Shown here: piece after piece, positions 1 to 12,363 of the stretch
How positions within the stretch are numbered: the stretch's first letter is position 1
Layout: each line of letters begins with the position of its first letter
NCBI GenBank assembly: GCA_037501455.1
Contig: CM074860.1
Location: 22,155,001 to 22,219,000 of the forward strand
DNA from: Lantana camara
Lineage: Eukaryota; Streptophyta; Magnoliopsida; Lamiales; Verbenaceae
Reading direction: 5' to 3'
DNA length: 64,000 nt
Translations under genes and position numbers: made by a program
Notes under the pieces: generated by a model
The model's database searches: none
Seen by the model: the letters and a program-made list of their open reading frames with translations, nothing else
Told to the model about the DNA's origin: nothing

Positions 1-1
1 C

Positions 2-3000
2 CGTTGCCTTATGTTGGCTAACATGTCTCCGGACTTGCAAAGGCAACATGAGGCCATGGAATTTGCTTGGGAGATTTACGACCACTTAGAGCAACTTTAC
101 CGCCCTCATGAACGTGTTACAAGGTATAACACTTCAAAGGAATTGTTCCACTTGAGAATGAGGGAAGGTTCAAGTGTCCATGAATATGGACTCAAGTTTC
201 TTGCCCTTACTGAGAAACTTGCTTCCATGGACATGCCACTGAAAGATGAGCTTTCAGTGGATTTGTTGCTAGCTTCGCTCCCACCATCATTCAACCCATT
301 TGTCCTTAACTTCAACATGAATCATGCTGGTGCTACCGTAGCTGAGCTGATTAGTCAGCTTGTGACTGCTGAAAGCACGATCAAGAAGGACAATAAGGTT
401 TTGATGGTGAATGCTCCATCTTCCTCTTCTGGGCCTTCTAAAGGTAAGGGCAAGAAAGCCCAAAAGAAGAAGAAGAAACCCCTTAGGCCCACTGGTGGCA
501 TTTCGAAGGGGAAGGCCCAAAAGAAGAAGCGTGATCAGAAAGAGGATGTTTGCTTCCATTGTGGCAGAGCGGGACATTGGAGGAGAAACTGCCCAGCGTA
601 CAAGGCTACTCTAAAGAAAGGTATCTTTCTCGTTGAAGTAAATCTTTCTATTAATTCTAGTTCTTGGGTACTTGATACCGGTTGTGGAACTCATATCTGT
701 AATGATGTACAGATGCTAAGTGATGTTCAACAACTAAAAGAAGGAGAATGTGTCTTGAAGATCGGCGATGGCTCAAACGTTGAAGCTCGAGCTTTAGGCA
801 CAATTAGATTAGATTTAGGTAGTTTTGAGTTAGTATTAAATAAAGTCCTTTATGTACTGAGCATTATTCGTAATATAATTTCAGTTCCAATATTAGATTG
901 TGAAGGTTATGAAACTTATATTAAGAATGGTAAATATTTTATCAAACGGAACAACTCTTCCGTTCATATCAGTACTCTAAGTAATGGACTTTACCTAACT
1001 CAAAATATCAATCTTATGAATATACAACGAGAAACGAAGCGTAAGAGAGATGACAAAGTTTCAGCTCCCTTATGGCACGCTAGATTAGGACACATTTCCA
1101 ATAACAGAATTAGCAAGATAAACACTTTAGGATCATTCTCTGAAAATGATCTTAAAGAGTTAACTTCTTGCGAATCCTGTCTCAAAGGAAAAATGTCCAA
1201 AGTCCCTTTTAAGGGAACTGTGGAACGTGCCACTGAGGTTTTGGATTTGATCCATACTGATGTTTGTGGACCGCTTAGTGTAAGCACTAGAAGCAATTAT
1301 CAGTATTTCATAACCTTTACTGATGACTTTAGTCGGTATGGTTATGTATACTTAATGAAGTATAAATCTGAAGCTTTTGAGAAATTCTTAGAATTTCAAA
1401 AGGAGGTTGAGAACCAAACTGGTCACAAGATCAAAGCACTTCGATCTGATCGAGGAGGCGAGTATCTTAGTGAAGAATTCCTTAATCATCTCAAGGATAA
1501 TGGGATTATCTCTCAGTGGACTCCTCCGGGAACTCCTCAGTTTAATGGAGTTTCTGAGAGAAGGAATCGAACCCTACTTGATATGGTTCGTTCCATGATG
1601 AGTTTCACTGACTTACCACCTTCTTTCTGGGGTTATGCCCTAGAAAGTGCAGCAAAGATTTTGAATCTAGTTCCCTCTAAGTCAGTCCCTAAAACGCCCT
1701 ATGAAATGTGGCATGGTAAAATCCCTAGTTATTCTTACTTAAGAATTTGGGGTTGTCCTGCTTACGTGAAGAGGACAGTGGGAGATAAGTTAGAATCTCG
1801 TTCTAACTTATGCTACTTTGTAGGTTATCCTAAGGAATCCATAGGATACTACTTCTATGATCAATCTGAGCAAAAGGTGTTTGTTTCCAGAAATGCTACT
1901 TTTCTGGAGGAACCGTTCCTTAAAGAAAAGCAAGGCAAGATCATAGAATTAGAAGAAGTACAAAGTGACCCCATACCACCCACTGAAGAAACGTCCCACT
2001 CTGATCAACCACAACCAATCACGAATTTCGATACACATGAAAATCCTCCTCTAAGGCGTTCTGAACGCAATCCTAGACAGCCGGAGAGATGGTATGGATT
2101 CTTCCATGAAATCTCTCAAAAGGATAATGATCCTTCAACATATGAGGAGGCACTTTCAGATTCTGAGTCTGAACAGTGGATAGAAGCCATGAAATCCGAA
2201 ATGGATTCCATGAACTCCAACCAAGTTTGGACCTTGGTAGATTTGCCTGATGGGGTCAAACCCATAGGTTGCAAATGGATCTTTAAGAGAAAGCTTGGAG
2301 TTGATGGAAGCATTGCAGCCTACAAAGCAAGACTGGTTGCAAAAGGATTCACTCAGAGACCCGGCGTGGACTTTGACTAAACCTTTTCACCAGTTGCAAT
2401 GCAAAAGTCTATTCGGATCATGCTTGCCATTGCTGCATATTATGACTATGAGATATGGCAAATGGATGTGAAAACTGCCTTTCTCAATGGTGACATTGAC
2501 AAAGACATTTATATGGAGCAACCCATAGGTTTCACATTCAGTGGGAGTGAGCAAAAGGTTTGCAAACTCCAAAGATCAATCTATGGATTGAAACAGGCTT
2601 CTAGGAATTGGAACATTCGATTTGATGAATCGGTCAAAGCGTTTGGCTTCATCCAAATTTCGATTGAATCATGTGTGTATAGAAAGGAATTGGAGACCTC
2701 AGTGCAATTCTTAGTACTTTATGTTGATGACATCCTTCTTATTGGGAATTCGAAGGATGACATGAAAGTGACTAAGTTATGGTTATCGAACCAATTCGAG
2801 ATGAAAGATCTTGGTGATGCGTCCTATATCCTTGGAATTAAAATCTATAGAGATAGATCTAGAAGGTTAATAGGACTATCACAGTCGATGTACATTGACA
2901 AAGTATTGAAGAGATTCAATATGGAGTCAGCAAAGGTTAAGAACCTTCCTATGAGTGTAGGAACATGTCTTTCAAAGAAGATGTGTCCTAAGACTAACCT

Positions 3001-3709
3001 TGAGAAGGAAAGAATGACTCATACACCTTATGCATCAGCAATAGGTAGCATAATGTATGCAATGTTATGTACTCGACCGGATGTGCCTTATGCACTTAGT
3101 GTGACAAGTCGTTTCCAATCTGACCCTGGAGATGGTCACTGGGCTGCCGTGAAGAATATTCTTAAGTACTTGAAGAGTACTAAAGATTTATTCTTAGTTT
3201 ACGGAGGTCAGAAAGATCTTACTGTCGAAGGATACTGCGATGCAAGCTTTGCATCTGACTTAGATGATTTTAAGTCAATGTCTGGATACATTTTCTGCCT
3301 AAACGGCGGAGCAGTGAGTTGGAAGAGTTCCAAGCAAACAACCACTGCAGATTCGACCACTGAGGCCGAATACTTAGCTGCAAATGATGCAGTTAAGGAA
3401 GGTGTTTGGATTAGAAACTTCATTCAAGAGTTGAATGTTGTTCCTAGCATGAAAGACCCCATTACTGTGTTTTGTGACAACATTGGGGCGGTTGCTCAAG
3501 CAAGAGAACCAAGATCTCACCAACGGACCAAGCACATTATGAGGAAGTATCACCTAATCCGTGATATTATCAAAAGAGGAGATGTGCAAATTGAGAGGGT
3601 CACATCAGCAGAGAACGTGGCAGATCCACTTACTAAACCCCTTAGTCGAGAAGCTTTCCAAGGTCATCTTCAGAAGATGGGACTTAGAGTAGCTTTAGAA
3701 TGGCTTTGA
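2..3709 (+). pseudogene. Ty1/copia gag-pol polyprotein (Angela/Tork-like), left end outside window, one in-frame stop
   Basis: This is the polyprotein of an LTR retrotransposon: capsid, protease, integrase, reverse transcriptase and RNase H in copia order. The frame is already open at the window edge, so the gag N-terminus lies outside. Visible in order: gag with a CCHC zinc knuckle (CFHCGRAGHWRRNC, about 551-593) after a Lys-rich stretch; protease with DTGC (about 673); the GAG-pre-integrase motif WHARLGH (about 1073); integrase with HTDVCGPL, FTDDFSRYG and SDRGGEY; reverse transcriptase with FLNGD and YVDD (2720-2731); RNase H ending in DPLTKPLSREAF. The only break seen is a TAA at 2378-2380, where the family normally has Glu in DETFSPV; the same frame resumes at once. 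The rest looks intact, so the element is probably recent. Lineage is inferred from gag and LTR style. Confidence 0.93.
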
Positions 3710-3712
3710 CGG

Positions 3713-3725
3713 GCAAGTGGGAGAT
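3713..3725 (+). other. Polypurine tract of the first copia element
   Basis: A purine-rich run (AAGTGGGAGA) lies between the polyprotein stop and the LTR start. This is the expected place and composition for the plus-strand primer used in reverse transcription. Confidence 0.75.
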
Positions 3726-4874
3726 TGTTAGGAATAGTGCCCTAGAAAGCCGATTGTATATCCGCTTTGTGCTTTTCCTTATTGTAATCACAGACAATCT
3801 TTGAATAAAATAACGAATTGAGGCAACACTTCTTTATATGCTCTTGTTTGGTATGCGTTTACTTTAGCTGTGCATGTATGAGAACTCCCCTAATCCTGAT
3901 GACTTTAGGACTCTACCATTTAGGTGAAATGGTTCATGAAACAAGCCCTATATCACATAAGTCATGATTAGTAAAATACTCCAAGCCGATGAGTCCTACA
4001 GACAGTGGGAGTGTCAACTTGACTCCTCTAAGGCTTGCTTGTGGGATCACGCCCTTAAGAAGGACCACCTTGTTTCATGGAGGTGCAAAGTGTATAGTTG
4101 ATACGTGCGTGATACATGAGGGTGCTTACTTTAATAAGTAAGTTCACTGAGGTGCCCCGTGTGAGAACATTCCTAAATGGGAAAGGAAGTTTCTATTTCA
4201 GGAAATGGAAACTTCCAGATTAGGAAATATCTCACGAGTCATTGATGTGATTAATTGATCCTTAGACTTGAGGTTCCTTCTCACTTTATGAGTTAACTCT
4301 GTAGTCTTAGGTATAAGCTTTAAAGGGTGTCGCCTTAGACAACTGATTCAAGGCTTATGCTGGGGCTGCACAAGTGATTCATGAAAGTGAATGAGAATCA
4401 AGAAAGGACCTACACTTGCATTTGCAAGGTGATCTCTTATTGTGTAAGTCATTCATATGCCATATGGAGTCCTTGGCCAAGGCAGTAGATCAAGACATCA
4501 AGAAAAGGGTTTCTTGGATTGAGATCAAATGGATATGAAATGCACTTAGCTTTAAGACCGGATTATTAGGGTTCTGATTATTCCCTTACCCTAGATCTTG
4601 GTTGAGAGATAGTAAGTAGGAGGATTGTATCTCACATGAATCAATGACTTAAAAGGTTCTGTCGAATCCGAACATTCCAATTCAGCTAGGGGTTAAACAC
4701 CTGTTGCTAGACTATGGTCGTTTGATCTGTGGACTGATTAATTAATTAGTGAATTAATTAATTAGGGTCACTACTAATTGAATTGAGAACCTAGAGGGTC
4801 ACACACAACAACTTGGTTACATGAGTTGAGGCTTGAAAATGATTAAACGAGTTAATCGGGCCAAGAGGGTTCCA

Positions 4875-4942
4875 CACGTGTGAAGTCACACGTGTGGCTC
4901 ACGTGAGTGACACGTGTCACTGTGACACGTGTCACACACGTG
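4875..4942. promoter_or_regulatory. Six CACGTG G-box/ABRE-core motifs in the LTR
   Basis: CACGTG occurs at 4875, 4889, 4900, 4911, 4926 and 4937, with spacings of 14, 11, 11, 15 and 11 bases. The cluster is about 335 bases upstream of the LTR TATA box, so it falls in the presumed U3 enhancer. In plants CACGTG is bound by bZIP and bHLH factors and is the core of ABA-response elements; a role in driving this element is inference. The related LTR near 61422-61470 has only decayed forms. Confidence 0.7.
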
Positions 4943-5276
4943 TGAATTTATATATATATATTAAATGATTAATTTAGTTAATTATTTAATAGACTTTGGT
5001 TTAATTTTGAATTAAAAAGAAAGTCTAATTTTGGAGAAAATAATCTAGTTAATTAATTATGAATTAATTAATTAGATAAAATAAGTTATTTATTTTATAA
5101 TAAATAAAGTATAAAATTATCCAAAAATAGTTTGGATATTCTTAGCTCTCTTAAAAGTTGACTTGAAATAGAATTCAAAGTCAAAGTTGGAAAATACTTG
5201 ATGATCAAGTAATAGGAGAGAGAGGGACCAAATCCTTTGTCCATTAGGACTAGGTTCGGCCGCCCCTTCCCTTTCC

Positions 5277-5284
5277 TATATATA
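5277..5284 (+). promoter_or_regulatory. TATA box of the first copia LTR
   Basis: TATATATA followed by GGGGAGCTC lies in a locally GC-richer stretch of the LTR, the usual setting of a U3 promoter. The position is plausible and transcription is inferred. Confidence 0.55.
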
Positions 5285-5606
5285 GGGGAGCTCATGCTCC
5301 CCTTTAGAGCTAATTGACAATTCTTGGTTCATGTGTTGAACACCTTCCTTTCTCCAAGATTAAATTAAACCCTAGGTTAAGCCTAAACACTAACTAGAGA
5401 ACTAGCATCCTTACTAGTTAGATTGTGATCAAGTTGGTGGACTTTCTCTAGAGACTTCAAGTTAGAAGTTTGAAGATTCGAGCTTTACCAAGGAGAGGGG
5501 ATCAAGCCGCGTGAAGAGCGCTCTTGGGTGGCTTGAAACACTTCAAGGTCCTTTTGTTGGGAAAATTTTTTAAATTCCGCTGCTTTCTGATTCGTGTTTT
5601 CCAACA

Positions 5607-5902
5607 GCTTTCGCTCGTTCCCTTAATGAAAAAGGGAAAATCCTTACTCGTATAGTATCGGTGGTGACATTGTGGATCTTGAAGGTGTCCCACACTTTGA
5701 GAAAGAACTCAAGATGTGATGTCGGATCCTCCAATGATAGTCCTGAAAATGGATTGTTTTGCAGCAAATTGATTATAGCTGGTTTGATCTCAAAATTATT
5801 TGCTGCAATCGGGAGGCGGGCTGCGGTTTGAATTACCCTCGCATTCGGCACATTGTAATCTCTTATTACCGGTGTTGGTGGATCTTGAGGTGGATCAGCC
5901 AT
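5607..5902 (-). pseudogene. Athila/Tat-like Ty3/gypsy gag, N-terminal fragment
   Basis: The minus strand encodes an N-terminal gag fragment of about 98 residues starting MADPPQDPPTP at 5902. It contains ANNFEIKPAIINLL, then SGLSLEDPTSHLEFFL and RVRIFPFSLRERAKA, matching the start of capsid in Athila/Tat-type gypsy elements (ANNFELKP..., EDPH.HL..F, LRLFPFSLRD.A..W). The frame is cut at 5607, exactly where the plus-strand copia LTR ends, so the copia element inserted into this gag. The remainder should lie to the left of the copia element, outside the window. Confidence 0.88.
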
Positions 5903-6170
5903 CGGTATGATAGTTGATTTCTTATCTTTCTACGCTTCCTCCTAATAGCACTAAGTGTTCTCTTGATCTCCGGATCGTAGGGTACTAGTTCCGGATCTTG
6001 AGATCGTCGCATGCACCGTGAACCTGCACAAAGGAAAAGAAAGTCCTTAGCTCAATTCCACAATGATAGCAAACTATGAACACAAAGTAAGTAATGGTCT
6101 AAAGCACTAGATCAAAATATTTAAGCAATATTGATTTAAAACGCCTTCCCCGACAACGGTGCCAAAAACT
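5903..6170 (-). other. Leader and primer-binding site of the Athila/Tat-like element
   Basis: This is the untranslated leader between the 5' LTR (6171-7734, minus strand) and gag. On the minus strand, 6164-6144 reads TGGCACCGTTGTCGGGGAAG, close to the tRNA-Asp-type primer site known from Athila-like elements (TGGCGCCGTTG.CGGGGA). It lies six bases from the LTR end. No other open frame was seen. Confidence 0.75.
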
Positions 6171-7734
6171 TGTGATTTTAAGTTAAACCAATCGTGCAAG
6201 TGTACACTTAAGATATACGCGTTGCACAATAGGATCGTACCCACAGGGAAGGGAAATCAATCACCACTCAATATCCTTTTCTAATCTAAAGACCGAACGA
6301 ATTCAAGTTGTTTATTAATCTACTAAAATAGAATTGAAATTATTAACTAGAATAAAGCACAATTAACCGAGCTAAACACGCGTGAATTAACTCAATAAAC
6401 TAATTAGGCTGGGGAGTAATAATTCATACATTCAAGATTCAGTATAATACTCGTCTGACAAGCGTAAATCTACAACCTAGTCACTTATGTTTGTATTATC
6501 CTCTCTCGAGGTATAACCAAGTGCTCAATTAAGCTCAACGTTGCTCTAGCAATCATCAATAATTAATTAAACCATATGATCAAGACTAGTGCAAATCTAG
6601 TTCTAGCGGCTTGACATGGAATAAGATTTACCGTTGTGTAGACGAAGAACCAAATCTCTTTGCAATCTTAACATCTACTAGTTATGAAAACTATCTCAAT
6701 TACCCTCAATCTCTCGATTCTCCGGTAATTCTAGATTATGCTAAGGGTGATCAGGCCGTCGCACTTCAATTCAAATCAGTTTTCAAACTAAGAATTAGCA
6801 CATGTCATTCAAGCATTACATCAAACACTTATCATGCAATCATCATTCTTCTCCTAGCCCTAGGGGTTTAGCTACTCATACTTAACTCAAAACTCATAAA
6901 AATAAAGTAAATTGCATTGAATAAGTTCATGTTCATCAAATCAAAACAAAGTCTCATAAACACAGCTCTAAGCATTCAATAAAATCTGAAAAATAAATCT
7001 AACATGTAAAAACGAATTAAACTAAACTTAGAGGAATTAGTTTGATAATTAAAGCAATAAATAAAATCAAAAAACTAAAATTTTTTAAGAACTCGATCCT
7101 TTCATCTTCTCGAAATTTTCTGAACACACTTCAAAAAAGCTATGTGTCTTCCTCTCTTCAAAACTAGGTCACCAACGGAAAAAGAAGCCCCCCCAAAAAG
7201 ACTCCAAAACGAATATAAATAGCTGCTCAAAATCTGCTCGCATCCCTAGGTAACGGGTGTTACCATTGTTAGCACAAGTACCATTAACTCCCATTACTAG
7301 CATGAAATCGTATTTACGCTTTTATAAGTGGTAACGGGCCAAAGAATCCCTCCTACTTCCTGTTACCCCTCTTGCGCCAAAGAATCCCTCCTTCTGCCTG
7401 TTACCCCTCTTGCGCCAAAGAATCCCTCCTACTGCCTCTGGTAGCGGGCGTTACCAGAGTTGTACTGCCAGGGAGTAACGGGCGTTACTCCACTACTTCG
7501 CCAAAGGTAATGCTCTTGTGTCCGTTAACGGGGGTTAACGAAGATGTACGTCCAAGGGGTAACTGGAGTTACTCCTTATTTCTCCAAAATTGTGTGAATT
7601 CGCTTCGTTTCGCTATTTTTTATCTCCAACTTCTCAAACACCTAAATGGAGCAAAATAAACACATAAACGCATCAAATAGCACAAAAATATATTCTAATC
7701 AACGCTTAAATCCATGCGAATTCTACACTCAACA
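6171..7734 (-). repeat. 5' LTR of the Athila/Tat-like gypsy element (about 1.56 kb)
   Basis: On the minus strand the LTR starts TGTTGAGTGTAGAATTCGC at 7734 and ends CTTAAAATCACA at 6171, next to the primer-binding site. Outside it, at 7735, sequence of a different minus-strand copia element begins, so this gypsy element inserted into that one. The stretch around 7339-7434 contains short direct repeats (separate entry). Small open frames near 7372-7659 are fortuitous. Confidence 0.82.
7339..7434. repeat. Short tandem duplication inside the gypsy LTR
   Basis: The phrase GCCAAAGAATCCCTCCT recurs three times at intervals of about 41-42 bases, separated by TGCCTGTTACCCCTCTTGC-like sequence. Variants of GTAACGGGYGTTAC continue to about 7560, so this is a small diverging tandem array in the LTR. 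Confidence 0.7.
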
Positions 7735-10700
7735 GTAAGCAATACAAGTCTGCTTAACATTCCCCAATTAACGATTGCTCTTTCTAAAGTAAGCACGTAT
7801 TCTGATGTCAAACATCTAGAATGCAAATCAGATTGTAAATCCGAATCTATTTACTCTATTGAAATGAGCTCACCACTGTTGTAGACAAGCATATAATCTC
7901 AAGTCCTTCTCAAGTACTCCAATATATGCTTTCACTACTACCCAGTGTCAGATTCTAGGGTTTGACTAATATCTGCTGAGTTGGACCTATTTCATAATAG
8001 ACAGCTGGCCTTGTACATAATATGACATACATAAAGCTTCCACTACGGAACTCTTAATCATGTCTTCTATCTCTTCGGTTGTCTCAGGACACTGATCCTG
8101 AGATAGATAAATTCCATATCTAAAAAGGTAATGAACTTTTCTTGGAATTTGTCAAATTATACCTTACCAGCATCTTATCTATATATGCTGCAAGTGATAA
8201 ACCAATCATTTTATTCTTATGATCACAGCAAAAGTTTGATCTTTAGAATATCATTTGGCATCACCTAGGTCTTTTCTTATCAAAATGATTTGACAACGGA
8301 ATCTTGACTACTAACAAAATTCTTGCATCATTCCCAATGAGCAGAATATTGTTTACGTATAAAATGAAAATGTTACGACATTATCATGATGTTATTTTGT
8401 ACTCATGATTCATCAGGCAATTACATAAATCCAAAGAATTTAGATTGCCTCTTTAATTCAGATGTTTCATGATCTAGACGTTTGCTTAAGATAATAAATC
8501 GATCTATTAAGCTTACATCATATGCACCTGATTTTTGGCTGTAAAGCCTTCAGGTTGTACCATGTATCTCTTCTTCTTGAAGTTGCCCATTCAAGAACAT
8601 AGTCTTTACATCTATTTATCTAATCTTATAAATATAATGAGATAAAATGGAGAGGATAATGGACTTAAGCATTGCTATAGGCAAGAAGACCTCATAAATG
8701 GTTTCTTCTTTCTGGGTAAAATCCCTTGCCATAAGTTTTGCTCTAAAGTCTCTACTTTTGTCCATTCCTCCTTTTATCGTCTTGTAGAACCCAATTGCAT
8801 GTAATGGGTTTAATGCCTTCAGGCGCCTCTACAAGTTCAAGACTTTGTTAGAATACAGAGATTCTAACTTAGATTCCATGGCTTTTGACCAAATCGTCAG
8901 CTTCTTATCTTTTACATCTTCATTACACATGGCAGGATCAGATACATTAGATTCAACCACTTGGGTTAATCTTAGGTATCTTGTCAGGTGTCCTGACAAT
9001 CCTCCCACTACAATGATGCTCTCGTATACACATCTCCACACCAAATGTTGTATTTGGTACATGACATGTATCTAACACATTTTCAGTTATCACGGGTTTA
9101 TGGAAATTAGTATCAAATACTGCTATTTTCTTTTAACACTATTTTGCTTCCACCCTATGTGGTTATTTATGTAATCATCTTTGAAATATTCACAAACATC
9201 TTTTGTGATTTCTCAAATTACAAAATGTACCTCCTCTTGTTCTTCTAGGATAACCTTGGAACAAGTAAACCTTTGTTCTTTATTCTAACTCATCAAGATC
9301 CATCCTTAACACGTGGGCCGGTCTACCTCAAATCCGAAGATAAGAGATACAGGGTTTTCACCCTAGCTACAGATCCATCAGTGTTTTAGGAACTGATTTA
9401 GCTAGAACTAGGTTTAGTGTGTTTTGTCATTTTTGAGAACAAGACTCCAAAACAAACTTCATAGGGTAGCATGACTCTTTATGAACCTTACCATCATTAT
9501 CAAAGTTCTATTTCTCCTTTCTGCAATACATCCTTGCTAAGACGTATCTCATACAGATAGTTGAGATCTAATCCCATTTGCATAGAGAAATCCTATTCAA
9601 CTCTGAGCATAGATACTTATCACCACTTCGATCTAATCGAAGTGCCTTGACACGTTCTCTAATTTGACTCTTTGACTTTAGTCTTATATTCTTTGAACTT
9701 TTCAAAATACGGACTTAAGTCTCATCAAATAAACATATTTGTATCTAGAGTAATCATCCAGATGAATGTTGAAATATCCAAAACTTCTTCTTGCTAGAAC
9801 ATTCATAGGATCACATATCCGTATGAACTAACACAAGCAACTTCATGGCTTAAATACCTTTTTGTCTTAAAAGGACTTTCTTGGTCATTTTACTTTTCTA
9901 AACAGGATTCGCAGACTGACAACTGTCAAACTCAACAATTAGTCTTTGGATCCTATTCAGATTAAATTGACCAATACGTAGTTGCCACTTGCATACCTCG
10001 CTAGGCATGGAAGTTTTTCCTTTAGATGGCAAGTCAAGCTTATTAGTGTTAATCTTAAAATTAGGGTTTTTATTGGGATATAAAAGACCATATTTTATCA
10101 TGCTAGAGCAAATAAACCTTTTATTTTGTTTAATGGTAAACCTTTATTCAAAATAAATTGTTAATCCATTAATTATCAAATAACTCACAGAAATCGAATT
10201 TCTATTTATACGGCACGTATTATTATAAAACCCTATAGAAAAAATACAACTCATAGTCTTTATTGTTAATACAAGTACACTCATATTATGCCCGAGTAGT
10301 AGTTGTGTGTTAGCAGTTTTTCAAACTCATGGTCAGTTTGAATCTTTGCAACGAATTGCACATATTATTAGTTGACCTTGAATCCACACACCAGGAGTCT
10401 GGTGAATTTCCAACTAAACATACTTTCAACGAGTGAGATATCTTCATATCTTATCTAAACGGCGTAGCAAACAGACAGACTAAGTATTTTGGACATTTTC
10501 TTTTTCAATACTCGTTACCACCGAAATAAAACACTTTCCCATTGTCGGATTTGACTTTCTATTTCTGAACCTTAGATTGGGAAGTTTTCCTTTTTTTTTC
10601 CACTTACTGGCTTTTGAGGCCGAGGATATTGATGTCTGATTTAAGAGAATTTTTCCCTTAGTCTATATCACCCTTTTTGCCATATTGAGGTTGTTCATTG

Positions 10701-11150
10701 GTTCAGGTTAGGTTTAAAAAAATTATTTAAAAATAATCTTTAACTTTCAAACGACTTAGGCAGAGAGTATAGGATCGTATCCCATCTGTTATGATTGTCT
10801 CTTTAAGCACAGAGGCTTTCAATCTTGTTCAGATTAGTTATCATATTCATAATATGATTCTGAACCAGTGATCCTTCAAACATCGTCAACTAACAACCTT
10901 TTCTATTGGCCCCGTACCTTTGTACGATTTTGTCTTCAAAACATGTTCTTATCAGCAGACATCTCATGCATCTGATGCTTAAGAACATCTAAAACAGATG
11001 TCAGGATATTAGACTAGCCAGATCATCACACTTGATCCATTTGGAATAAGCGTCTTTCTAATCCTGACTGGTTGTAGTTTTTGGAATTTTCGGATAAGGT
11101 TCAGTGAGTACGTAAACTTTCGTGTCTTAACATGATGTCAAGATTCATTT
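7735..11150 (-). pseudogene. Decayed Ty1/copia gag-pol (Angela/Tork-like), truncated in RNase H
   Basis: Heavily mutated copia coding sequence read on the minus strand (higher coordinates are 5'). Gag remnants lie at about 11150-10560, including LPKSFES. A zinc-knuckle remnant (FGGNEY.KRKCPKYL, about 10540-10490) is followed by a protease remnant with VDSRSTNNMCNSL (about 10400-10330). GAG-pre-integrase is seen as WQLRIGQFNLNRIQRL (about 10060-9960) and integrase as DDYSRYKYVYLMRLKS (about 9750-9700). An RT N-terminus containing AMESKLESLYSNKVL lies at about 8880-8830, then RT and RNase H pieces down to 7735. Stops and frameshifts are frequent throughout. The 3' part of RNase H and the 3' LTR are missing at 7735, where the gypsy LTR begins; they are expected beyond that element, left of the window. 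Confidence 0.85.
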
Positions 11151-12363
11151 CCTAGTCCCCTTACTAGCCTATTTCCTTATAGACATATAGTTTGGAGTGG
11201 GCTAAGAGAGATCGTTATTTTAAAACTGAAAATAAATAAAATTATGAAGTTATGATTTTGTATTTCACTTTCTTTTGCGTCTAACCAATAAATGAAATCC
11301 ACGTAAGCATTTTGATTTACGCAATGGTGAGTTAACTAACCGCGGTTGACTCACCGGAGGCTAGGTCGAAAACCGCTTAGAAAAGCAGGAACTATTCTTA
11401 ATTAAGATGTTATCTAGGTAACTCTTAACAAACAATGTTAATCCACTACGTCAACCCTTGGCCTCTAAGTAAATGTAACAGAGCTTCGAAGGAAGGTTAA
11501 TACATTACTTAGTCAAGTATGCACCATTACCTAGAAGTCCGTACGAGTAGGTCAAGACACTCTATGGAGGCGTGGTCAAGCTGACTTTCCCGTATTTCAT
11601 TCTATCCGAAGAAGTCTAATCTTGTATACCGCGAATGCATACCCGCTGAAGGGAATAGTATATATCCACTATACTATAGACCGGTAATGGAGGCCGTGAG
11701 AATCCAACTCTTTTCATCTCTTTCCCACTTGAATTTTTAGAAAGTGTGGATTATTTTATTGATTATCATATAATCACTTTTGGCGTCTTATTGTCGGAAG
11801 TGATTAGTCTTATTAATACGCTCCCACTAGGATTACTAAATCATATTTAAAATCCCAATAATAATATTTTAAGGCAATTTAATAACTACTTATTAATTAG
11901 GCCGAAAAATATTAGTCCAATTATGCATTACGTCTAATCTCTATTAAATATTACTTATCTAATCACATTAAATAAAATATACATAATTGAAAATAGCATA
12001 ATATCTCATATTATCATGATCATGCCATAAAATAAAACAATTACGCATGCTTTCATATAATTATCACATAATTATCATGCTTAAAATAAATGGCATAAAG
12101 TAAACATGTTATAAATAAATTATCTCATAATTTAAATCATGTTTACTGATTCGGTAATTTTTCAGGAAAAACAATTAAATTGTTTCCCAAAGAAATACCA
12201 TTCCAAGTAAATTCCCAGGAAATATTGGAGGGGTCACAACGGTCCCACTTAAAAACCAGTCTCCTTTGATAGAATTTACGTGCACAGTAGCAGATTTAAA
12301 ATTATGCATTGCATGCATCATATCAATGCATGAATATATCTAGAGCACGGATCTGATAACAGT
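11151..12363 (-). other. 5' leader of the decayed minus-strand copia element, with primer-binding site
   Basis: No convincing coding sequence. On the minus strand, about 12361-12350 reads TGTTATCAGATC two bases from the LTR end. This is a degenerate form of TGGTATCAGAGC, the initiator-Met tRNA primer site usual in plant copia elements. The rest is AT-rich and probably holds the leader and the start of gag, too decayed to delimit. Confidence 0.6.

Larger units (their letters stand above)
3726..5606 (+). repeat. 3' LTR of the first copia element (about 1.9 kb)
   Basis: The LTR begins TGTTAGGAATAGTGCCC directly after the polypurine tract and ends TTTTCCAACA, giving TG...CA ends with a short inverted terminus. 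A diverged relative with the same start and a similar end is the solo LTR at 60248-62365. The right border is exact because gag sequence of another element resumes at 5607. The 5' LTR is outside the window, so age from LTR comparison and the target duplication (expected GCTTT at 5607-5611) cannot be checked. It holds a G-box cluster and a TATA box (separate entries). Confidence 0.9.

Noticed and set aside
5570..5606. Extension of the gypsy gag frame past 5607
   Set aside because: Those bases belong to the copia LTR end (TTTTCCAACA); the frame continues there only by chance.
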